From contig CAWAPS010000005.1 in assembly GCA_963783945.1 (NCBI GenBank), positions 124,001-188,000 of the forward strand: 64,000 bases of DNA, given 5' to 3'. Positions 35,143-42,735 of the stretch are shown here, piece by piece (position 1 is the stretch's first letter; each line of letters begins with the position of its first letter). Source of the DNA: CAWAPS01 sp963783945. GTDB taxonomy: Bacteria; Actinomycetota; Acidimicrobiia; Acidimicrobiales; Palsa-688. The translations under genes were made by a program, and so were the position numbers. The notes under the pieces were generated by a model that saw nothing but the letters and a program-made list of their open reading frames with translations, had not been told where the DNA came from and did not search any database.

Positions 35143-35943
35143 ATGCCCGAAGCTTTCCAGAGCACTTTCGTTCCTGACCAGGAGGCGGTCGAGTTCAAGA
35201 GGCCGCCGGCGTTCGACTCGGTCGACGCCGAGCGTCAGCACCGCAAGGAACGTCTGGCCGGGGCGTTGCGAATCTTCGGCCGGCTCGGCTTCGGGGAGGG
35301 GGTGGCCGGCCACATCACGGCCCGGGATCCGGAGCTCACGGACCACTTCTGGGTCAACCCCTTCGGGATGAGCTTCCGCCACGTGCGGGTGTCGGATCTC
35401 ATCCTGGTCAATCACAGTGGCGAGGTGGTGCACGGCCGCCGCCCGGTGAACCGGGCCGCCTTCGTCATCCACCAGGCCGTGCACTCCGCCCGGCCCGACG
35501 TGGTGGCGGCGGCTCACGCCCATTCGGTCCACGGAAAGGCGTTCTCGTCGCTCGGCCGGCTGCTCGATCCGATCACCCAGGATGCGTGCATGTTCTTCGA
35601 GGATCACGTGGTGGTGGAGGACGGCGGGGGGGTGGTGGCGGTGGACGAGAAGGCAGGTAGGGCGCTCGCCGCCGGCCTCGGCCCGCACAAGGCCGCCATC
35701 CACCAGAATCACGGGCTGTTCACCGTGGGCCAGTCGGTGGACGAGGCCGCCTGGTGGTTCGTGACCATGGAGCGGTCGTGCCAGGCCCAGCTGCTCGCCG
35801 AGGCAGCGGGTACGCCCAAGCACATCCCGGCTGAAGGGGCCCGGTTCAGCCGGGACCAGACCGGGTTCCCTCTGGCCGGCTGGTTCTCCTTTCAGCCGTT
35901 ATGGGACGAGATCGTGCGGACGGATCCCGACCTGTTCGAGTGA
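35143..35943 (+). CDS. Class II aldolase/adducin-family protein
   Basis: 266 residues. ATG 35143 is chosen because GGAGG lies five bases before it; the frame is open to 35107. The fold is marked by AGHITARDPE, the metal His pair in AAHAHSVHGKAFSS and IHQNHGLFTVG (the third and fourth metal-binding His), and RHVRVSDLILVN. Such proteins cleave or dehydrate sugar phosphates or act on keto acids with Zn or Mn. The substrate is unknown. It is divergent from the SDR gene. Confidence 0.9.
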   Translation: MPEAFQSTFVPDQEAVEFKRPPAFDSVDAERQHRKERLAGALRIFGRLGFGEGVAGHITARDPELTDHFWVNPFGMSFRHVRVSDLILVNHSGEVVHGRRPVNRAAFVIHQAVHSARPDVVAAAHAHSVHGKAFSSLGRLLDPITQDACMFFEDHVVVEDGGGVVAVDEKAGRALAAGLGPHKAAIHQNHGLFTVGQSVDEAAWWFVTMERSCQAQLLAEAAGTPKHIPAEGARFSRDQTGFPLAGWFSFQPLWDEIVRTDPDLFE

Positions 35944-36012
35944 CGGGGGCCGGGACCGGCCGGGGGGGCGGCCGGGGCGGGCGTCGGGCGGTGGCGGGAC
36001 GGGCCTCGGGTG

Positions 36013-36066
36013 GGGACGAGCGGGTCTCGGGCTCCCCGACGGGACGAGCGGGTCTCGGGCTCCCCG
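36013..36066. repeat. Tandem 26-base repeat, two copies
   Basis: The bases 36013-36038 are repeated exactly at 36041-36066 with two bases between, a period of 28 (GGGACGAGCGGGTCTCGGG starts each copy). It lies in a gene-free gap of 344 bases after the class II aldolase. No frame crosses it. Confidence 0.7.
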
Positions 36067-36103
36067 GACAGGCCTCGGGTACCCCCAACCGGCTTCGGGC
36101 GCC

Positions 36104-36194
36104 GATTTCTCGTCGACATTTCGTATTCTCGGTGTCAAAACGCACGGAAAACGTGCGATTCGGCTCCGAGAACACAAAATGTCTACGAGAAAAT
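36104..36194. repeat. Inverted repeat with a nested hairpin
   Basis: The arms 36104-36132 and 36166-36194 match at 24 of 29 positions when one is reversed (TTTCTCGT..GACATTT core). The 33-base centre contains a perfect hairpin CGCACG-GAAAA-CGTGCG (36141-36157). The stretch is AT-richer than its surroundings. It ends about 93 bases before the NUDIX gene and could form a long branched stem in RNA or a cruciform. Confidence 0.65.
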
Positions 36195-36287
36195 AGCCCA
36201 CCCCTGGTTCCGGCGTCCGCCCATCGCGAGACAGACCCCGCCCCACCCGGCCGTCCGCCGTCGTCCCGGGCCCGCCATCATGACGGG

Positions 36288-36827
36288 ATGAAGCAGTTGG
36301 AATCCAGGACCGTCTACTCCAATCCCTGGATGAGCGTCCGGGAGGACCGGGTCCGCCGGTCGGACGGTTCGGAAGGGGTCTACGGCGTTGTCGACAAGGC
36401 GGACTTCGCCCTCGTCATACCTCGGGAGAGAGGAGGCGTGTGGCTCGTCGAGCAGTACCGCTACCCGGTGGCCCGCCGGGCCTGGGAATTTCCTCAGGGC
36501 TCGTGGGCCGGCGGATCCTCGGGCGACCAGGAGGCGTTGGCCCGGGCCGAACTGGCCGAGGAGACGGGTCTGACGGCCGAGGAGGTCGTCCATCTCGGCC
36601 ATCTCCACGGGGCCTACGGATTCTGCTCCCAGGGCTTCGACGTGTTCCTGGCCACTGGCCTGAGGGCCGGTACGCCGACGCGCGAGGCGACCGAGGAGGA
36701 CATGATCCACCGCTTCGTCACGGACGCCGAGTTCGCCGGCCTCGTGGGCGGGGGGCACATCGTGGATGCGGGGACGGTGGCGGCTCACGCGTTGCTGACC
36801 CTGCACGAACGCAACCCGGCGGAATAG
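36288..36827 (+). CDS. NUDIX hydrolase
   Basis: 179 residues from ATG 36288. The NUDIX box is in GSWAGGSSGDQEALARAELAEETGLTAEEV, where the usual R-E-x-x-E-E is A-E-x-x-E-E; the Glu residues that bind Mg are kept. It starts ESRTVYSNPWMSVREDRV, a form common in ADP-ribose pyrophosphatase-type members (NudF-like), with VWLVEQYRYPV. It probably hydrolyses a nucleoside diphosphate sugar such as ADP-ribose. It is convergent with the Kelch-like gene. Confidence 0.92.
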   Translation: MKQLESRTVYSNPWMSVREDRVRRSDGSEGVYGVVDKADFALVIPRERGGVWLVEQYRYPVARRAWEFPQGSWAGGSSGDQEALARAELAEETGLTAEEVVHLGHLHGAYGFCSQGFDVFLATGLRAGTPTREATEEDMIHRFVTDAEFAGLVGGGHIVDAGTVAAHALLTLHERNPAE

Positions 36828-36882
36828 GGGTCCCGGGCTCTTAACGGTAAAGCTCGAGTTCAGGATGAGGTCATGAGCAAGG

Positions 36883-36907
36883 GTGCGGGGCGGCGGGCCG
36901 CCCGCAC
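36883..36907. terminator. Bidirectional terminator candidate between convergent genes
   Basis: GTGCGGG - 11 bases - CCCGCAC, with the inner GC-rich bases able to extend the stem (GCGGC..GCCG). It sits between the stops of the NUDIX and Kelch-like genes. No T-run is present on either side, as is usual in high-GC bacteria. Confidence 0.5.
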
Positions 36908-36929
36908 CGGGAATCAGCGACGACCGTGG

Positions 36930-39356
36930 TTACACCGGCCGGCCGGCCGGCCGCCTGGTCCGACGTCGCAGCCACCCATACCCGCTCATGGACAACCAGG
37001 CGGCAACCGGGATCCCTACAGCGACTGCGAGCATGACCCCGGTCTCCACCGCGGTGGGACTGCTGGAGCCCGAGCCTCCGAGGATGCGAACCGAGGCTTC
37101 GAGCTCGGCGAGTCGGCCGGCCGCGTTCAGGCCACTTGCCACCAGGTGGTGCGTTCCCCTCCCGACCTTGGCCGGAATGGCCACGCTGGCCGTGAATCGG
37201 CCGGCCGCATTGGCCCTGACGGTGGCCAGAAGGTCTGGCTTCGAGTGGAAGGTGATCGACACGATCGTTCCCGGGCGAAAGCCCCCGCCGGAGAGAACCA
37301 GTCGGCCGCCGGCCCGGACCGCTGAGAGGTCGACGGTGAGAGGGGCAGTTGCCGGGGTTGCGCCACCCCGGCCTCCTCCAAGTGCGGATGTGATGGTGGA
37401 GGAGGAGGCAGCGGTCGTGGAAGTGGTGGGCGGGATCCCGGACCGACCCCCCGGGACCGTAGGGGTCGACGAGCTGGTCTGCGAGCCTGACCCCGACTGG
37501 GTCGGCTGAGCTGTGCCCAACAGGAAAGTGTCCCCGAGGACCTGGCTCCCGGACGTAGCTCCCCCAAACGCCACCACCTCGCCGATGGCGGAGGAGAAGG
37601 CGGCGGCAAGGCCCTCGAGCGGCGGTATGACGGCAGCCGTGGTCAGATCGCTCCAGCCGCTATTCGACCACACCCAGTTCCCGCCCAGCGGGCCCTTGGC
37701 TCCGCCGCCGCCGAGCAGCAGCACGCCTCCGAGGTTGGGATCATCGGTGGATGCGCCGCCCGACCGGGGGGGAGGCTCGGTCTTGGTCTTGGGTTGGGCC
37801 CATGACGACCCGTTCCACAGCCAGGTGTCGGACAACAGATCGGCACCGGCCGACCCGACGGGCCCGGATTGGCCCGAGAACAGCACGACGTCGCCCGTTG
37901 CGCTGTCGTATGACATGGCTGCTCCGGAGCGGGCCGGAGGCGAGCTCGGCTTGGCGTGACTGGACCCCGCGGGCTGGCCGGTGCTTACCTCGACCCAGCC
38001 AGTGGAGGTCCACAGCCACGTGTCACCGAGGGCGACGAGCGGCCCGGCCGCCGACGGGACGATGACCGCGGCCGACGCTGAGCTCACGGCGGCCAGCTCG
38101 GTGGGCGCGGGTAACCCGGACGCCGCCGAGACGGCCTCCGGTGCCGAAGCCGCGGCAGCGGAAGTCCCCGCGGCCGGACCGAGGGCGGGGTCAGGGCCCA
38201 CGGGTCGGCCGACCAACGGGGCCGAGACGGGGGCGGAGGCAGCGGCGGGGGCCGAGGATAAGTCCGAGGCCGAGGCGGGGGCGGCGGGGGTCGAGGAGGT
38301 TCCCGAGGCGGGATCGGAGACCGAGAAGGTTCCCGATGCTGGGGCCGAGGAGGAGGCGGAGACCGCGGTCGCGGCCGCGGCGCTGAGCCGAGCCGAGCTT
38401 GACGCGGTCGCCTCCGGATCGGACGCTCCCGCGGCGTCGGAACGGGCCGTCCCCTTCGTCTTCCGGCCGTTCTCCCCAACTGTCGAGGGCTTGGGGGCGG
38501 GCGTCCGCCACGTGCTGGCCCCCGAGCTCTGCGCTGGTGACGCCACCGTCTCGCCCAGACTCGTGGCTGCCGCGGTCGCGGCGGTCGCAGCGGCAGCGGT
38601 AGCCCCGCCCGCCGGCGCCCCGCCTCCGCTCACCCCCCCCATCCCTCCCACCGCGCCCGCGATTGTGGCCGTCCCGGTACTACCTGACGACGCCGCCCCA
38701 GCGGTGGCGCCCCCCGCCAGCACCGGCCCCGCTGCAGGCCTGGACCCCGGCGTTCCCGCCGGCCCACCTATCGCCTGAGCCGCCTCCGTCGACTGATAGC
38801 CCGTTCCACCGAACAGCACGAGGTTGCCGTTGCGGTCATAGGCCAGGCCCGCCGCCTCGCGAGGGCCCGGGATGTCGTTCGGCCCGGCCGTCAACTGGTA
38901 CCAGGACGCGCCGTTCCACGCCCAGGTGTCGTCGAGCAACTGTCCCCCGGCGCCCTGTCCACCGAACAGGATCAGCTTGTGAAGGCGGGGGTCGAACGCC
39001 ATTGAGGCCATCTCGCGGGCGGGCGGCGCCTGGATTTGTGATGCCGAATAGGCGGTCCAGTCGGAGTGCGCCCAAACCCACGTGGTATCGGACAGGTCGC
39101 CGTTGGTCTCCACCCCGCCGAACAGGACCACAGTGCCGTTGTCGCTGTCGTACACGGCCGACGCGTACTCGAGCGGGGGAGGTCTGAGCCGGGGGAGCGC
39201 CTGAGACCAGGTCAACTGGCCCCCGGCGGGCGGAAGAACCCGGGCGGCCGCCGTAGCCATCGGGCTCAGCCCGAAGACAGCCAATCCGGCGGCCAAGCCG
39301 AGCAGGCTCCGCCGAAATCGAGAGCTGCGTCTACTAGGACGACAGGGCGCGGTCAT
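36930..39356 (-). CDS. Large secreted Kelch-like repeat protein with Ala/Ser-rich insert
   Basis: 808 residues from ATG 39356. The N-terminus has a Lys/Arg region then LLGLAAGLAVFGLSPMATAAA, a signal peptide. Galactose-oxidase/Kelch-type strands are clear: three early ones (AVYDSDNGTVVLFGG, AFDPRLHKLILFGG, AYDRNGNLVLFGG) and later ones (SYDSATGDVVLFSG, DPNLGGVLLLGGG, AFSSAIGEVVAFGG), each followed by a D-T-W-W-type strand. Between them lies about 230 residues of low-complexity Ala/Ser/Pro/Gly (about residues 195-430). Near the end an Ig-like domain (LVLSGGGFRPGTIVSITFHS) precedes a single membrane span (MLAVAVGIPVAAWLSMSGYGW) and a basic tail. It is probably a surface protein anchored by that span. 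The function is not known. Confidence 0.82.
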   Translation of the reverse strand: MTAPCRPSRRSSRFRRSLLGLAAGLAVFGLSPMATAAARVLPPAGGQLTWSQALPRLRPPPLEYASAVYDSDNGTVVLFGGVETNGDLSDTTWVWAHSDWTAYSASQIQAPPAREMASMAFDPRLHKLILFGGQGAGGQLLDDTWAWNGASWYQLTAGPNDIPGPREAAGLAYDRNGNLVLFGGTGYQSTEAAQAIGGPAGTPGSRPAAGPVLAGGATAGAASSGSTGTATIAGAVGGMGGVSGGGAPAGGATAAAATAATAAATSLGETVASPAQSSGASTWRTPAPKPSTVGENGRKTKGTARSDAAGASDPEATASSSARLSAAAATAVSASSSAPASGTFSVSDPASGTSSTPAAPASASDLSSAPAAASAPVSAPLVGRPVGPDPALGPAAGTSAAAASAPEAVSAASGLPAPTELAAVSSASAAVIVPSAAGPLVALGDTWLWTSTGWVEVSTGQPAGSSHAKPSSPPARSGAAMSYDSATGDVVLFSGQSGPVGSAGADLLSDTWLWNGSSWAQPKTKTEPPPRSGGASTDDPNLGGVLLLGGGGAKGPLGGNWVWSNSGWSDLTTAAVIPPLEGLAAAFSSAIGEVVAFGGATSGSQVLGDTFLLGTAQPTQSGSGSQTSSSTPTVPGGRSGIPPTTSTTAASSSTITSALGGGRGGATPATAPLTVDLSAVRAGGRLVLSGGGFRPGTIVSITFHSKPDLLATVRANAAGRFTASVAIPAKVGRGTHHLVASGLNAAGRLAELEASVRILGGSGSSSPTAVETGVMLAVAVGIPVAAWLSMSGYGWLRRRTRRPAGRPV

Positions 39357-39387
39357 TGGGGTTTGGGGCTTCGAGTGTTCGCTCGGG

Positions 39388-39458
39388 AGCGGGCGACGGG
39401 TGTCGAACCCGCGTAACCAGCTTGGAAGGCTGACGCTCTACCGTTGAGCTACGCCCGC
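39388..39458 (-). tRNA. tRNA-Gly (anticodon TCC)
   Basis: Cloverleaf of 71 bases on the minus strand. The acceptor arms GCGGGCG / CGCCCGC pair fully. The anticodon loop CTTCCAA lies between the CAGC / GCTG-type stem halves. The T-loop GGTTCGACACC is canonical. The 3' CCA is not encoded. It lies in the gap between the Kelch-like gene and the next tRNA. Confidence 0.92.
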
Positions 39459-39522
39459 AGAGGCAGCCGTTGATCCTATATGTCCGGCCATCGGCCGACG
39501 GGGCGTTTATGCGGGACGTGGG

Positions 39523-39594
39523 TCGGGGAGGGGGGATTCGAACCCCCGACCTCCTGCTCCCAAAGCAGGTGCGCTACCGCTGCGCCACTCCCCG
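39523..39594 (-). tRNA. tRNA-Pro (anticodon TGG), attachment site of the element
   Basis: 72 bases on the minus strand. The acceptor stem CGGGGAG / CTCCCCG pairs fully, the anticodon loop TTTGGGA sits between CCTGC and GCAGG, and the T-arm is GGGGGTTCGAATCCCCC. The 37 bases at its 5' end (39558-39594) recur exactly at 57709-57745. This intact copy lies at the integrase side of the element, so its present 5' half and upstream region come from the element. Confidence 0.93.
39558..39594. repeat. attL: 37-bp direct repeat inside tRNA-Pro
   Basis: From the anticodon loop to the 5' end of tRNA-Pro. It is identical with 57709-57745, and the bases outside the 37 differ on both sides, as expected for a site-specific recombination duplicate. 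Confidence 0.85.
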
Positions 39595-39628
39595 GTGATT
39601 AAAAGGCGGTCTGACCTGGATGTTCTCG

Positions 39629-39658
39629 TTTAGACTGTCGGCCTGACGGGTGGTACAA
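39629..39658 (-). promoter_or_regulatory. Candidate promoter for tRNA-Pro supplied by the element
   Basis: On the minus strand TTGTAC (39653-39658), an 18-base spacer, TCTAAA (39629-39634). It ends about 35 bases upstream of the tRNA-Pro 5' end, inside element DNA. The usual upstream DNA of this tRNA is now at the other end of the element. Confidence 0.4.
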
Positions 39659-39666
39659 CGTTCGTT

Positions 39667-39696
39667 GAGCGGATAACCCAGTTTCAGCGGATAACC
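39667..39696. repeat. Direct repeats near the left end (integrase arm-site candidates)
   Basis: GAGCGGATAACCC at 39667-39679 and AGCGGATAACC at 39686-39696. A third copy, GAGCGGATAACCC, is at 57632-57644, inside the right end. Repeated short sites at both ends beside a tyrosine integrase fit arm-type integrase or excisionase binding sites. Confidence 0.55.
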
Positions 39697-39763
39697 TTTA
39701 CGATATATCGATAGGTCACGAAATGGAGCCATGTCGTTAGAGTCGGAGTCGAAAAGGAAGGCT

Positions 39764-40684
39764 ATGACGGACCGGATCACCACCGCCAGCGTAGGCGACC
39801 TGGCTGCCCTCATCCCCAGCTTTGAGCGCTCCTTGCGGGCGGCCAACAAGAGCCCGAAGACCATTCAGGTCTACGGCGAGGCCGCGGCCCAGCTGCTGGA
39901 CTTTCTGAGTCAAGCAGGCATGCCGACTCAGGTGGCCCACATCGGCCGCGAGCACGTCGAGAGCTTCATCGAGCAGCTCGTCTGCACAAAGTCGCCGGCT
40001 ACCGCCAACAACCGCTACCGGGCCCTCACCGCCCTGTTCAACTTCCTGGTCGACTTCGGTGAGATCACCGACAGCCCCATGCGCAAGATGAAGCCACCCC
40101 AAGTCCCTGACGTACCTGTGCCGGTCCTGAGCGAGGAGCAGCTACGCAAACTGGTCACGGCGTGCGAGGGAAAGGGGTGGGACGACCGCAGGGACATGGC
40201 GGTGATCCGCCTGTTCCTCGACTCCGGCATGCGCCTCTCCGAACTCGCCAACCTGGCCATCGGCGACGTCGACCTGGACCAGCGGGTGGCCATCGTGATC
40301 GGCAAGGGCCGCCGGCCTCGGGCCTGCCCGTTCGGGGCCAAGACCGCCAGCGCCCTCGACCGTTACATCCACCTGCGGGCCCGCAATAGCTACGCGGCCA
40401 CCACCGACGCCCTATGGCTGGGCAAGCGAGGCCCGATGGGCACCCCGGGCATCCGCTCGCTCATCGAGCGTCGGGCCCGCAAGGCCGGCATCGGTCATGT
40501 TCACGCCCACCTGTTCCGCCACAGCTTCGCCCACCGCTGGCTAGCCGACGGCGGCAACGAAACCGACCTGATGCGCCTGGTGGGTTGGCGCACCCGGGAG
40601 ATGCTCGGCCGCTACGGGGCGTCGGCGGCCGACGAGCGGGCCCGGGCCGCCTACCAGGGTCGGGCGCCCGGCGACCGGCTCTGA
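39764..40684 (+). CDS. Tyrosine recombinase (integrase) of the element
   Basis: 306 residues from ATG 39764 with AAGGAAG upstream; ATG 39731 would add 11. An N-terminal SAM-like core-binding domain (IPSFERSLRAANKSPKTIQVYGEAA) precedes the catalytic domain. The catalytic Arg is in DSGMRLSELANL, the Lys region in IGKGRRPRACPF, the H-x-x-R in HLFRHSFAHRW, the next His/Trp position in LVGWRTREM and the Tyr nucleophile in LGRYGAS. It probably catalyses integration at and excision from the tRNA-Pro site 170 bases away. No clear excisionase is seen nearby. Confidence 0.93.
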   Translation: MTDRITTASVGDLAALIPSFERSLRAANKSPKTIQVYGEAAAQLLDFLSQAGMPTQVAHIGREHVESFIEQLVCTKSPATANNRYRALTALFNFLVDFGEITDSPMRKMKPPQVPDVPVPVLSEEQLRKLVTACEGKGWDDRRDMAVIRLFLDSGMRLSELANLAIGDVDLDQRVAIVIGKGRRPRACPFGAKTASALDRYIHLRARNSYAATTDALWLGKRGPMGTPGIRSLIERRARKAGIGHVHAHLFRHSFAHRWLADGGNETDLMRLVGWRTREMLGRYGASAADERARAAYQGRAPGDRL

Positions 40685-40913
40685 ACCAAGTCTTCCCATC
40701 CTGTCGCCGGCGGAGGCCATCATCGAGCCTCGTGGATGACGAGCCGGGTACTGCTCGACGAGCTACGCAAGAAGGGAGCCCTGTCGGATTCCGGCATCGT
40801 AGAGGTGACCGCCACCGTGGGCAGGAAGTGGGTCTGGGTCGATCCATCCCCACCAGCTTCGTCACTCCTAGGCCCACGACTGGCTAGCCCAGGGCAGTCA
40901 GGAGGGCGCCCTT

Positions 40914-41010
40914 ATGCCCGTGGCCGGGTGGCGCAGCCGGCAGGCGTTCCAGCGGTACGTCGCCTCCGCCGACGAGCGGGCCCGGGCGGCCCACCGCCAG
41001 CTGTTCCTCG
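40914..41010 (+). pseudogene. C-terminal scrap of another tyrosine recombinase
   Basis: One frame reads VAGWRSRQAFQRYVASADERARAAHRQL. It lines up with the end of the intact integrase (LVGWRTREMLGRYGASAADERARAAYQG), including the G-W, R-Y (nucleophile) and the A-D-E-R-A-R-A-A tail. Nothing of the rest of the protein is present. The gap 40,685-41,128 also has an open frame from ATG 40736 (MTSRVLLDELRKKGALSD...) with no recognised family; the remainder holds nothing I can name. Confidence 0.6.
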
Positions 41011-41128
41011 CCACGTGCTCTCAGCGGGGGGCTTCGTCGTCACCGGCGGCGCCCAGCAGTCACCCTCGTCATGCGAGAGGATCGCTAATCGCTCGAGAGC
41101 GTCACAACCTTCCGGCACACTGGAGTCA

Positions 41129-41473
41129 ATGGCCACCAGAGATCCCTTCGTGCCCGAGCGGCGCCACTACGGTGACCGTCGGCCGTATCCGGATCCTCCG
41201 GCGCGCCTGGCCGACCTGGGCGGCCCCACCGAGGGGACGATCGAATTGCCGATCACCATCGATTGGGGACCTAGGCGCACATACGACATGGGTTTGGACG
41301 CTGACCGCAGGGTGGTGTACGAGGTGGTCCTCCAAGAGGCGGCCTCGACCGAACAGATCAGCCAGTACGTCAATGGCGGGGCGCTGGCCGAAGTATGGCG
41401 GCGGCTGTGGCTTCCCCGGCGCGTCCGCAGGATCTGGGAGGAGCGTCTCCCGGAGCTGGGCCGGGCCGCTTAG
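41129..41473 (+). CDS. Small partner protein of the AbiEii-type gene (possible antitoxin)
   Basis: 114 residues from ATG 41129, with GGAG three bases upstream; the frame runs open to 40736 but that part looks unrelated. The sequence is WGPRRTYDMGLDADRRVVYEVVLQEAASTEQISQYVNG, then LAEVWRRLWLPRRVRRIWEERLPELG, probably mixed alpha/beta without a membrane segment. There is no winged-helix AbiEi domain visible. Only four bases separate it from the nucleotidyltransferase, so the two are translated together and likely act together. Confidence 0.75.
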   Translation: MATRDPFVPERRHYGDRRPYPDPPARLADLGGPTEGTIELPITIDWGPRRTYDMGLDADRRVVYEVVLQEAASTEQISQYVNGGALAEVWRRLWLPRRVRRIWEERLPELGRAA

Positions 41474-41477
41474 ACGC

Positions 41478-42305
41478 GTGGACGAACTGCAAGCGCGCCT
41501 GGCCGGCGTCGGGCTCGATGTCCTCGGAGAATACGGATTCGCCCTTGCGGGCGGCTACGCCTTGCAGGCCCACCAACTGGTCGACCGCATGAGCGAAGAC
41601 ATCGACCTGTTCACAGACAGGTGGGACGCGAAGAGTTTCGCCGCGGCCGTCACCGCCGTATCGGCAGCATTTCGCCAGCAGGGATTCGGCGTCGAAGTGA
41701 CCCGCCAGGCAGAGACTTTCGCCCGCATCGAAGTCACTGACCGAGCGTCCGAACGGGCTGTGTCGGTCGATCTCGCTGCCGATTACCGCAAACACCAGCC
41801 CGTGGTGCTCTCCGTGGGTCCGGTGCTGGCGGAAACCGACGCAGTGGCGGCCAAGGTGGCGACAGTATTCAGCCGGGCCCTCGCCCGCGACTACCTCGAC
41901 CTCGCTGGGATACTCCAGAGCGGCCGCTACACCAAGGATCGCCTCCTCGAGCTCGCGGCCAGCGTTGACGCCGGCTTCAGCCGGGGCTGGTTCGCTGAGG
42001 CTTTAGCAGCCATCGATCGGTTCGCAGATCAAGACTTCACGCGCTACGGAGTAGACGCCAAGCGGCTCGAGCAGGTCCGCCAAGCGATCCGTGACTGGAG
42101 CCACGAACTGAGAGACGAGGTGGCGCGGGAGCAAGCCCAACCGACCCGCTCCCAGGAGACAGGCCGACCGCACCAGCCGCCTGGTGTCTCACCTTCCGCC
42201 AGTCAGCGGCGACACGCCCAGCTGTTGCCGCTCTATGGTTCGTGGACGGCTCAGGGAGACCTCGGGCTGGACCAACCATCTCAGGGTCCGGAGATCGGGC
42301 TCTAA
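41478..42305 (+). CDS. Nucleotidyltransferase AbiEii/AbiGii-type (DUF1814) protein
   Basis: 275 residues from GTG 41478. The core EYGFALAGGYALQAHQLVDRMSEDIDLFTD contains the G-G-x10-R-x-S-x-D-I-D-L-F motif of the AbiEii nucleotidyltransferase fold, with the two metal-binding Asp residues. VAAKVATVFSRALARDYLDLAGIL and FTRYGVDAKRLEQVRQAIRDW follow. AbiEii enzymes act as toxins, adding nucleotides to RNA such as tRNA; this is family knowledge, not seen here. The C-terminal tail (from about DEVAREQAQPTRSQET) is low in order and may be translated past the true domain end. Confidence 0.88.
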   Translation: MDELQARLAGVGLDVLGEYGFALAGGYALQAHQLVDRMSEDIDLFTDRWDAKSFAAAVTAVSAAFRQQGFGVEVTRQAETFARIEVTDRASERAVSVDLAADYRKHQPVVLSVGPVLAETDAVAAKVATVFSRALARDYLDLAGILQSGRYTKDRLLELAASVDAGFSRGWFAEALAAIDRFADQDFTRYGVDAKRLEQVRQAIRDWSHELRDEVAREQAQPTRSQETGRPHQPPGVSPSASQRRHAQLLPLYGSWTAQGDLGLDQPSQGPEIGL

Positions 42306-42462
42306 CGTCCGCTCCCGACGCGCCGGAGGCCCGACCGGAGCGACACCGCCGTCAGCGAGTTCGTTGAGCACGTATCGGGCCGGCACAATCTGGTCCCACT
42401 GGCATTCTTCGGCGAGGACCTCGGCTGCGGGTAGTGCCCCGGCGCCGAGGCGGCCGTTGCGG

Positions 42463-42735
42463 TCAACTCGAGCCGCCTGCTTGGCGCCTAGTCCGGCGAG
42501 CCCGGACCGACTTGGCTGCCAGGGCGGCGTAGTAGGCCTTGCGAGCGCACTCGGCTCGGCGCTGCCGTTCCGACTCCGAGAGCACCCCGTCGGGATCTAC
42601 CTGCCGGGTGAAGCGGTCCCGGAAGGCGGCGCGAGCGTTGGCAGTGAGCTCACGGCTGTCGTACAGGCTGTGCAGACGATAGGCGGCGGCCCGGGCCCGG
42701 AGTGAGCGCTCGGCCGGTGTGAGTTCACCGCTCAT
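42463..42735 (-). CDS. Hypothetical basic protein
   Basis: 90 residues from ATG 42735, whose start overlaps the stop of the winged-helix gene (ATGA). It has a helical Arg/Ala-rich makeup (LTPAERSLRARAAAYRLHSLYDSRELTANARAAFRDRFTRQVDPDGVLSESERQRRAECARKAYYAALAAKS). The family is not recognised; it may bind nucleic acid. It is the last gene of a three-gene minus-strand operon. In the 157 bases downstream, on the same strand but another frame, LAEECQWDQIVPARYVLNELADGGVAPVG reads as a coherent protein without a start. Confidence 0.7.
   Translation of the reverse strand: MSGELTPAERSLRARAAAYRLHSLYDSRELTANARAAFRDRFTRQVDPDGVLSESERQRRAECARKAYYAALAAKSVRARRTRRQAGGSS

Noticed and set aside
38050..38760. 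Short repeats in the Kelch-like gene as a CRISPR-like array
   Set aside because: The repeats are irregular codon-level Ala/Ser runs inside a reading frame, with no constant repeat and spacer lengths.
37981..38778. Plus-strand Ala/Glu-rich frame opposite the Kelch-like gene
   Set aside because: It is the antisense reading of the low-complexity insert; it has no ribosome site and no domain.
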